A stretch of DNA of 64,000 nt from Sipunculus nudus (taxonomy: Eukaryota > Annelida > Sipuncula > Golfingiida > Sipunculidae), in assembly GCA_026874595.1 (NCBI GenBank), contig CM049309.1, forward strand, positions 19,781,576 to 19,845,575, given 5' to 3'. The position numbers and the translations under genes are program-made. The first letter of the stretch is position 1. Each line of letters begins with the position of its first letter. The notes beneath the pieces are model-generated. The model was not told the DNA's origin. It made no database searches and saw only the letters and a program-made list of their open reading frames with translations. Shown piece by piece: positions 12,605 through 24,432 of the stretch.

Positions 12605-15600
12605 GTAAGAGCAAATAATGAAACAATTTTTATTATTCATTTTGTTTACTGAATCCCTTCAGATAAAACATGGGCTTGTTTAAAGTATCCAGCCTTCCCG
12701 GACACTGCAAATTCACTATGTGAAATGCTTGTATCCCCTTCAAATAACAAGAGAAACGAAATGCCGACAGTCTGGAATAATAAAAAAAAAACATATTCAT
12801 ACGTGTAAATGATGCGCATGAAAGGAGGGCAACTCTGAACATCAAGTTGATGATATTTTAACCTTTTCTTAGCTTGTGTCTAGCCTCCCCTAGCTAAGGT
12901 AACCCTAATCACTGATAACCAACCCCCGCCCCATTTTTTCTCCCTTAACTCACCACGATTTCTTCGCTCTTCACCTTGTCCAAAACCTCCACCCCAGCTT
13001 AACACTTCACCCCCACTTACCCCTCAGCCCCAGCTAAACCCTCCACCCCGGCTAACCCCTCAACCTTCCACCAAAATACATTGGGACCGCTGACTGAAAT
13101 CAAAACCTCCACCCCGGCGCCTCTACAGCGGCTAAGCTGTTCAGCCTGGCTACACCCTTCACCCTGGATAAACCCTCCACCCTGGCTTAACCATCCTGAC
13201 TAAACACAACATCCCATTTACAGTCTCCGCCCCTTTTAAAGAGAGGTTAAGAGGGAGAAATTAAAAATCCCGTTTTATGCGGATACGTCCAATATCTCGA
13301 CCATCATTTTATTGCGGCTGAGAAATTTAGGACTGAATATAATACAAGCATTACGATGATAGGGCTACTTCGGCTCTTATTAGTCCATATATTTTGGCTC
13401 TATTTATAAATAGGAAAGTATTTATGTCACTTTTGTGTGCGATAAAAAGTCTCCTATTAATATAAATCGTGGTGTGATCAGTGTTATGTTTATCGTTATA
13501 TGATTGACAGTCGTCAAGTCACACCTTGAATAGGTCGGGCCACCGGCAGCTGTAATCCACACATATACACCGCCAGATCGATAGTTATGTCGCCAAATTC
13601 GGTGCAAGTGAACCACTTGACCGGCTTCATCCTACAATTACTAATTTTAAATATTTCTCTTTTTTCCCTGCTGTGTTTTATCCTAAAAAATCAATGAAGT
13701 GTAAACAAAGACGACACCCAACCGCGTCAAGTACGTTGTGAACAAACGTTACATTTGGTCTTGGATTATACAAACACATACCGTTGGAATGAACATTTTG
13801 CACTCAGCCGTTAGCAAACACTAGTCTTTGCTAAAGTTAAACAATACCAGTTGTTCGACACTAATTTGGCGACAGATTATTCACAATACTACATTCCTAT
13901 TTAATGTTTGTCCCTTTTAATCTTACTCAGTATTAGGCCCTCTCATAAGAAGTTCGATAGTCACATTGTGAAAGTGCTTAGTTCTGTTCATGCATACAAT
14001 CATGCAGGCTTTTCAGATATTATAATCCGGTTTCTTTGGTTCTAACTATAACTGAAATATAATTCATATCGTCATTATTAAGTATAAATTTTCATTATAC
14101 CTGGACTATTTTAGGGGGTCGAAATTCAGTATGTAATCGATCATATCCTTTGGACACGAACATGGATAATATCCTGAGAGCGAGTAACAAAACTGTATCT
14201 GTCTCTTGATAATAATAATAGTGTTGTTGTTAGCAGGTTCATACTATCTGCGTTCCAATCCATGCCAGCCGTATCCAAGTGCGGCTCTTTGAAATCCACG
14301 TCAAAGTCCACCTTTTTCTAGTCTAAGTCTTTAAAACCGATTCTAAATAAATAAAATACCTATTTTGTCTTCAAAATGTAATTTTGTGGTAGCATTCTGG
14401 CAAAGTCACCTTGAAAAAGAAACAGTCCAAAAATCATGAAAAGTAATATTAGATCTATGAAGTATATGTTATTTTAAACCTGGTGTACTGTTTTTTTTAC
14501 GGTATATGTATTAATGAAATTAAGATTAATCGTATTCGCCCAAAAAGAGTTTTGCTGATATTATATTTTCAGCCCACCACCGCCGCCGCCGCCGCCGCCG
14601 CCGCAGATGTTTTCGGGAACTCTTCCGTAACCACTGGACGGAATTTTATGAAACTCTTAATTATGATCAGGTCACGTGTCAACTGCTGCGACCCCATTTT
14701 GGGCTGACGTCTGACCTTTCTTCCCTGCATAGCGATCATCTGTGCATCTTTTTTTCACACATAAACCCACATATCTTGGGATTCGACCAATCGGGCTGAA
14801 ATTTGCATGAGTGTAGCTTTTGGATAGCTTTATATTATACACTAAACTAGTGGCACCACTTCCAACCATTTTTGCACAACGTACATCTGTTTGTCTGCCT
14901 TGGGTTAAACCACTCATATCTCTGCAGTCGTTGGACTTTTCCACCTGAAATTTTGCATGTGTATACATCATGGATAGATTTTTCGTTCACATCACAGGTG
15001 GCGCCACCTACAATAATGTTAACGCTGCAGACATCCATGCTATCATGCGACACTATCACTCTAATCCCTTGCCACTCGATCCATAGCTCATCACCCATAC
15101 CACTCTGATTTCGGCGGATACATGAAGTCGCTTGTCGACTACCCCCATTCTAGTTTTCCTATAATTTTCCAAATTTTTAAATTTTCAAATGGTACCCAAT
15201 ATTCAGCAGTCAGTAACAGCAAACCACTTTTTAGTGAGGTAATATCAAACTCATGTTTCTTTGATGTTAAATATTTTAATTAATTTTTTTTAAATAACTA
15301 TCTTAAACATTTTTGCCAGGAATGCTATCATAAAGGGTTCTATTATATTGTGTAAATAGATACGTCTAGCTAAACAAATCTTATTCACCATATACGGAAT
15401 TTTGCAACAATCACGTGAGTAAATCGTGGCCTGGACAGTCGATGGGTAAAACGTTCGGCTCTCTCCGCTGGCGATCCGGGTTCAATCCCTGGAGTGGCTA
15501 TGAGAGTGGGTTGTAGCTGCCCGTCTAAGGCCGGTGGTTTTCTCCAGGTTCTCCTGTTTCCTCCACCAATACAGACTACCGAACGCTAAAATCGGAGCCA

Positions 15601-17538
15601 TGGAGAGTGCCGGAGTTAGTTATAATAACTATTTGTAGAGTCCTTGTAAAATAAATAAGTTTATAAAATACACCACATTCATTTCAGAAGACTGAAAGAA
15701 TAAATTGTCTATTTTTTCAATATTCAGTATATTTACTTAAATACTTTATACTGTATTCGTGCTAATTCAAGCTTGATTTCTCGAGTTAACAGTGTCCGAG
15801 TTATTGCAAAAGGGGTCTGTAGTCCGACATCGGTAATTATCAATATCAACTGGAAGGATTACTTATTAAGTGGTACAGCTTGTGTCTTAATTTAATGAAA
15901 AGGAACGATACGCGCCAAACCTCTATATTTCCTGAACATGAACTTATTTCTGGTCAAATCAAATCCGAATTTTCAAGAAAGTGAATAATTCCTCGGCGAC
16001 ACAAACAAATAATTATCATTTCTGAAACATCACTCAGTCATTCAACGAAGCTGAATTTCCTTAAAATCAATTGATAACTGGCCTAACCCCCCCCCCCCCC
16101 CACTGGTGTAAGAAGTATTAACCAATATTTCCCTTGTAATCGACAAATTATTGACACGCTCAGCTCTCTCCTCCAGCGACCCCGTTCAGTTCTCAGGCAC
16201 AGCATTGAGAGAGGGTCGTGACTGTCCTTCCAAGGCCGTTGGTTTTCTCCGGTGTCTACCACCTTCAGGGATTACAATGCGCAGACTCGGACTCACAAGA
16301 GGACGACTGTGCTAGTTATGATTTATGGGCTTTGAAATCTGTGGCCCACAATGCAATGGAGCTTATACATACACAAATGGCGTAGGTATAAACATAGTGA
16401 AGAGGGTTATGTGGTCGGTTCAAATACGTTGCTTAAGAATTCTTTCAAGGTACACTACATTAAAATGGGTGTTTTTGTGGTAACAACTTCATGGAATAAG
16501 TAATATTTTGAAAGCATTCGAAGGTGAAATGAAAGTTATTTTTTTGAAATGTTAAAAAAAAAAGAATTTAATCTTTAAAAGTTGAGACAAATACTCCCTG
16601 CAGTCCCACAGTGCTTAACTGTAAGAGGTTCGTTTTGAGTAGAAACGACCTCTGTCGTAATGGTGCTCTAGAGTCATCAGGATGCCATCATCTGAGCCAT
16701 GAAAATCACTCGTTATTACTTATAAATACTTTTTGTATATGGTCCGTGTATAATAAATTTTAAAGAAACGATTCTTCGGCCATTCACCTCATCCATATCC
16801 TCACGGTATAATGTCATCATCACGGCATTAGATGTTACAGATCACGGCATTAGATGTTACAGATCACAGCATTTGATGTTACAGATCACGGCATTAGATG
16901 TTACAGATAGCGGCATTAGATGTTACAGATCACGGCATTAGATGTTACAGATCACGGCATTAGATGTTATAGATAACGGCATTAGATGTTACAGACAAGC
17001 GTCAGACTGGCAGTGAGCGATGTATCCAAATACCGAGGCGATATTTCTCCTCCAACAAGGAAAAAACATGCGAGCTTCTGCGTAAAATATCATAGCAGGT
17101 CGTTTTGCATTCAACATTCAGTGAATTCTTTTGAAAAGAATTAATAAAGCGTGCTGTAGACATGCATGTGAAACCTTGATCATTTTTAGATATCTGTGCT
17201 AATCCACTGTTTTTCCTTGTTGTCAAAGAGTATTACCAATGTTGAAAAGAAAGAATGTATTATCCAGCATTGAAAAACTTAAATTTGAATACACTTTCCG
17301 ATGCCGCTATCATTAAGTACCCCTTAAAGATTAAATGAAAGGGCAAAGGAGATGTAATATCATGATACAAAATATCTCTAAAATATATTCAAGAATAATG
17401 ATAAGAAAATACCTAGTGAACTACCTAGTTAACTGCAGTATTATCATGACAACCTAGTTAAATGAAGAATTATCATGACTACCTAGTTAACTGTTGTTTT
17501 AGCCTGACAACCTAGTTAACTGTAGTATTATCAATAAA

Positions 17539-17604
<66 letters not shown>

Positions 17605-17915
17605 TATTATTATTATTATTACATTTGTTAGTTTTAATTACTTTTTAATTATTTTTATAATCGTTATTATCATTTTATATTATTACAGCAAATTCTACTT
17701 TACTTGGCAGTCAAACGCAGGACTGGGTTGGTAAGTTGTTTATGCATTTCCACATTTCCTAAATGAACTAACTTTTAATAAGCAGAATATGCCAGTTCCG
17801 TTATCGCTATGTTTAATGATAATAATAATTATTATTATCATTTTCATTATTTTCATTATTATTGTTACAAAATGAATTTACTTTAACAAGTAGAATATAC
17901 TGAATTATTATTATT

Positions 17916-17989
<74 letters not shown>

Positions 17990-18015
17990 TTATTATTATT
18001 ATTATTATTATTATA

Positions 18016-18060
<45 letters not shown>

Positions 18061-21000
18061 TCTATTATATTTAGAGAGCTGTGGATATAGCAAATATGCG
18101 AACGCTGGTGAAACAAGTTTTACCAGCACTCCTCATATCCTTGGCGGAGTGACGGCCCGGCAGGGGGAGTTCCCGTGGCAGGTAGGTCAACAAATAACCA
18201 ATACTCCCCCCTCATCAAATATATATGCATACAAAGATTAACATACATGCACACATATATACATAAATACATAGAAAATAAATAATAAATAATTAATATA
18301 AAAATATGAAATTATAAAACCTATCTATACATAAAATGCATACAAAGATTAACATACATGCACACATATATACATAAATACATAGAAAATAAACAATAAA
18401 TAATTAATATAAAAATATGAAATTATAAAACCTAAAAAAAAATCTATACATAAAATTATATATACTACGTTAGATACATATATATGGATACATGCATAAA
18501 AATATATTAATGATTTATATATATGTTTCTACCAACATCTATTCTAAAACTTATATATCATTCTCATATTCAAAGTCATATTGATTACTGTATTTCTGTT
18601 TGGGGTCGATGCATGAAAACATACAAATAAAAAATTCAGAGACTCTAAAATAAAGCTGCCCGTATTGTTACAAACACACTTCTGCCCTTATTGTTACAAA
18701 AACACTTCGATGTGAATACATCTACAGCACCATAAATCATTCAGTTAGGTTGGATGACCGTGGAACAGAGATATCGCTATTTTGTATACATTTTAGTTTT
18801 TAAATATTTATTTGGTGATGCACCTCCTACTTTTAGACATGGCCTCAAATATGCATGTAATCCATACAATACACCATACACGACCAGGGGCAATCTTTCC
18901 ATCGTAAAACCGAGAACGGCCAGATTTAGATCAAGCTTTCTTTATGAAGGAACGCATCACTGGAATCATATTCCCAATAAGTTTAAGACACGCAATGATG
19001 TTAAGCGTATCTTTAAATCCTTTCCATGATGATTTCCATGTTTCTTTACTCAGGATTTCAATTACTCGACCTTTCTAATTGTTTTGAATATATATTTATT
19101 TGGATCATTATTTTAAACATTTTATTTATTTTCATGACTATTTTAAAATGAATATGTTATGTATATCTCTTTGTCAATGTAAATTTCTCTGTCATATTTC
19201 CAGGACCCCATCGAAAAACAGCTTAACATGCTGACTGGGCCATCCTGGTAAAATATATGTATTAATTAATTAATAATATACAGAAGTACATTTTATTCGT
19301 GTCATTTGTAGACCAAAATACTAGAGACATCTGTCGGCAACGAATGACTTTAGGTGTACGGGTTCTCACTTTCCCTTTTACTTTAACGCTCAACCTCTCC
19401 CATACGAACACATAAACTATAACTTAGGCTCACACAAATGTTGATGAGTATATTTCTGAATCAACATGGGGTATTTTTTACCATATTTTAAAGTAAATAA
19501 CCATGCATCGAATTGATTTTTTTATTTCTTTTTCCTCCATATTTGTCCCTCTTTACGCTAGCTACACAATACGGCTCATTTTCAAAAACTGACCTATTGT
19601 GAGCCCTAGGGAATGAAGCCAAGCCTTCTGGTAAACGCTGAGGAGTTCAGTTTTCTATTGTAAAGAAAGGAGGCTTATTGAAAACAGTCATATAATGTCA
19701 CTTAAAGGGACCCAATCACCTATCTGACCTTTATAAACTACAGGTTATTCCTTGGAGCTTTTACAAAACTAGACCAGAAATCATGGATCTCACCACACAC
19801 AAGCTGCTTGTTTTGTTTATATGAACGCTTTTATAATATGTTGAGGCCCGCCAAAATAGTCAAAATAAATTCAATACGGCCATCCGGCATCAAGCCAGAT
19901 AAGCCAGAGATTTGCAAATGGTATTTTGCAACAAGTGACCTTTCTACCTCCGAATATATGCAACCTACAACCTTAGGTTACATGTTTTCCTCGTTTGTCA
20001 ACATTGCTGTGTTTACAAACATGTTGTTGATAAACAAATTCACACATCCATCACAAAGGCCTAATAAGAACTTTTCACAACCAAAATTACCTTTATATCA
20101 TTAATATATACACAGACTAAGTCAGAAATCCTATAATTTCTTTTTCAAAAGTTAGGTGATTGGGCACCTTTAAACATAGTCTTACATCAAAACTGTGTTC
20201 ACCATTCCGGTTAATACATTATCATATGCATGTAAATCCAGGTAAACACTGGCTTCTGCTATATTTTAGGCTTTAATCAGCTCGTGTCATTATGGTAGAC
20301 TAGAGAGTAGGCTTATACCATTGTGGTCACTTTGTGTTGGTTCCAAATCATTACACCCACACACTGCTTGCTGAGGACTGTGTTTGAATATGGGAGCAAC
20401 TTGGTGACCACCTAAGATAAGTACTAGTGTCGATCTCATGACGCGTATTGGTGATCTCGCTCATCTGCTTGTTTCGGGATAGTACTTTGACTATATTGGC
20501 ATGGTGTCAGAAAACCCCTTGCGGTCGTATAGAGCAAATGCAGCCTTTGTAAGCAGAAAAAGTTACCACAAATTCATTGTGACCGGTGATTAATTGAGTG
20601 TAGTCTGGCAAAGGAACATGGCAAGACTGTGTTATGTTTATATTTATTTTTTATACTCCACAGGTCGCGCTTTATGAAGATAACTTCTTCAGGTGCGGGG
20701 GTGTGTTGATAGATTCGAGAAGAGTCCTGACCGCGGCTCACTGTGTCAAGTCAGTGTTTTTTTTTCACTTTTCACTTTGCGCGTGTTGTTCTTGCTCCGA
20801 GTACACACACGTGTTTCTCTTATGACCGATAGCGTTTGAAACGCTATAATACTTATGCACTGTTAAACACATGGACTACAGGTCCAGATTGATACGAACA
20901 CGGTACATGTACGATCGGGTTTGTATCGTAGCATCACGACGCCATAAATACAACTATCTAAAAATGTTCTCTCGGGCATGTTGTCTCAAATGTTGTTTTT

Positions 21001-21135
21001 CATATTAATTTAATCGACAATTATTACACACTGTTCAACACAAATATTTACATAACTTCTGCACACATGCTAGTTAAACAGCAAAAATAAAACAAGATTA
21101 AGCATATACTTATACCTTAGATCTTCTTCAAACTA

Positions 21136-21204
<69 letters not shown>

Positions 21205-23376
21205 TATTAATTTTGGGGTTTTAGCGACTCGGGGGTATGTGTCTGTTACGCTTGAATTCTCTTTGACTCGTTCGGCTCTGGGTTTCGAGCGTCTGTTTAT
21301 TTACTTCAGACATAACAGTCACCAGGGCTTAGTCAGTTACAACGTACTGGAACGCATCATACGGTGCACCAACAAGCTAATAAAGGGAAAATATAAAAAG
21401 TATAAATTCCTTATCAGATTTTGGCAGGAGCCCTTAGGACGCTCTAAACGCCTCCATTGTTTAAATGCTAGCTTGACTAAGTATATGTACATCTGCAAAA
21501 TTCCGGTTTCGGACTACGTGACAGGGCAGTATCACACGCTTCCTCTCATGTTATATCCTGGTGTTAACCAGGCCCAGTGACTACTGCACCTGCGGGACCT
21601 AGGTGTGTAATCGTCCCCATAGCTTGATCATACAACCGAGGAACCCCGAAAGGCGCACTCGTTTGTGAGTGAAACACGGTCGTTGGGCACGGCCTTCCCA
21701 TTAAGCTTTCAGGGCCCCTACCGTGGGTGGGGGTCGACCGAGAAAAATCTCACCACCTCTGCTGATATTGGAACTCACGATCTCCCGGCTTTGAGTTATG
21801 TGCTCTACCCCTGAGCCATAGAAGCCGGTATCCCCGTTACAGCTTACCAGGAATATGGTTCCCGAAAGATGACAGACCTAATTTAAACAAATCAGTTGAA
21901 CCGATAAACACAGATTAATCTAAACTCACAAGCCTTTCATTAATGTACAATAAACTGTATATATATTATATATACACTTATTTTGGGTATTGTTGATCAG
22001 TTATAATATTAAAAGTGGCAAATACTGAAATGACTTCAGACAGGTCTGGATGCTTGTATTCCAAGTGAGTAAATTAGTGCAAGAAAAGGTTACCTAACAC
22101 GTATTCTATCACGTGACGACCGTCCTTAAATAATAGGATTTCATCCTTTGGTTTGGTCTGATTTGGATATGCCTTTCTATAAAGACCATGGTTTTGTATA
22201 TTTTAAAAGCAAACAGAAAAGTAAGGCAAGGGAGGTATAGTTCTGGCACTGATCTTGTTAAGTCATACTTTTTAAAACTCAAGTGGATAGTTTAGTTTTA
22301 AATCCCGTAAAGTGTAACCAGAACTGATTGAAGTATAAATAGAAGATTTACCAGGTGCAAAAGTACTTTTTAGGTGGAAGTCGCCAAGAGCAATGCTGTC
22401 TAGAGTATATGTAACCAATTAATTATCTAAAGAACTGCTGACAATCGCAGTTGGGGTCACGGTGAAAATATTTTCCGCACATGACTAATATTATATATAG
22501 ATGAAATATTATCCTCCCATGTTAACACTATCTTTCGATGTAAACACTGATTTGCATTTATAATCTCTGCTTTACTTTCTTTGATTCTCTGACGTTAATT
22601 GCTGTATAAATCAATACAGATTATCAAAACTACGTCAGTGTTTACGTCACCCGTGGTACGATTATACTATTATAGCGATATGAAAGATTGTTTCTCTTAT
22701 AACATTAATCAAAATCAAGTTGTAAATCAAATGCAAAACAAATACACATGCCATTACACACATATCACATGTAATTTTATATTACATTATACCAAAATTT
22801 TATAATATTATACTATATTACTTTTAATATATATTATATATTAATAAAACGGTATAACATGTTCTTATATATAATAATTTATAAATGTTATTAAATAATT
22901 TAAGTGTTATAAATTAAAAGAAAATTCCTATATTTACATGCTAATATAACAGCTAAGATATATTTATATATTATTTATTCAAATAACACAAAAGCCTTAA
23001 GATAAAACATATTGTCGATCTCAGTCAGGGGATATTGGGTCGTCTGAAGCACTTACCATTAGGATTTAGGAGCTACCCCGCATTTCGGCCTAAATTACCG
23101 GTACAGTAGATGCTTTATATCGCCTGCCTAACGTCTTATATATACAAACTTTATTTATTTTACATGGATTGTACAACTAGTTACAATAACTAATACGAGG
23201 CATTCTCCATGGCTAGTGTCTCTGCAGGTGGAGGTAACGTCTCATATACGGATGTTTTATCGCTGATGGGCCAAACATTATCCCGGATACAGATGTCATA
23301 ATAGGTGTCATTCTCGTGATTAAACTATTATCGTAGAAGTTCTGTCATATAACTATCGTATTATATATAACTTTCC

Positions 23377-23421
<45 letters not shown>

Positions 23422-24378
23422 GTATATATATATATAGGATATAAAGGAATAAAAACAAATATTATCACCGCTAATTAGGCTTACATATAAAAAAAATTCA
23501 CATGTTGATTAATTTAATTTGTACATTTTTTTTACTGTTTTACACGTGCGTGTGTGTGAATATAATTGTGTTAATAGAAATTTGCTGAGTTATCAGAATA
23601 CATTTATTATACTAGTTATGTACCATCCAGTCACGGTACAGCCGTCATACTTCATGTTATCGCTCTGGTCGTCAGCTGGTTGATTCACATGCTCTAATAT
23701 ATTTATAAATAGTCACCTGCTCTATATCATCCTATATTTTAAGCTCATAGTGGTTAATTATGGACAACAGAACATGTTAATCACTATCGAGTGTAATTTA
23801 ATTGATATGGGTTGAACCTCTCGACTATTTCCGTTCAGTTTATATGTCTACTGACAGGGACTGTCTCGAATTTGTGGCTAACGTCCTTGACAGGGGGAAT
23901 TGATTAAGTGTCAGATACCTATTGTGTTTCGGTCAGTAACCTGCCGCTCAAAATTGAATGGTCAGACCACACCCCGATAAAATATTACACTAGAAGTTAG
24001 ATACTCAGTCAATATAAAGATAGATCATGGTGAAATGCACCTCGGAAAATGGTTAACATGACGAAATATACCAGGGAAAAGGGGAACATGATGAAATATA
24101 CCAGGGAAAAGGGGAACATGATGAAATATACCAGGGAAAAGGGGAACATAATGAAATATACCAGGGAAAAAGGGAACATGATGAAATATATGTTCCGGGG
24201 AAAAGGGGAACATGATGAAATATATATACCGGGGAAAAGGGGAACATGATTAAATATATATACCGGGGAAAAGGGTTAACATGGTGAAATGTATCTGGGA
24301 AAAGGGGATTATGATGAAATATACCAGGGAAAATGGGAACATGATGAAAAATCTATACCGGGGAAAAGGGGAACATGA

Positions 24379-24432
<54 letters not shown>

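Larger units (their letters stand above)
12605..17688 (+). other. Protease intron 1
   Basis: 5.1 kb intron holding pyrimidine-rich repeats, a CCG tract, two SINEs, a poly-C run (16087-16100), the 22 bp minisatellite and an AAT tract. No coding exon was recognised inside. Confidence 0.65.

Noticed and set aside
16821-16996. Regular short repeats resembling a CRISPR array
   Set aside because: Units are contiguous with no spacers, in a eukaryotic intron; it is a minisatellite.
21176-21580. 134-codon plus frame in intron 4
   Set aside because: Starts in the GTAT microsatellite; no recognisable domain or splice support.
21762-21838. Possible functional tRNA gene on the minus strand
   Set aside because: Box A and B resemble a tRNA, but no clean cloverleaf or acceptor stem was seen and SINE body sequence follows; called a SINE head.
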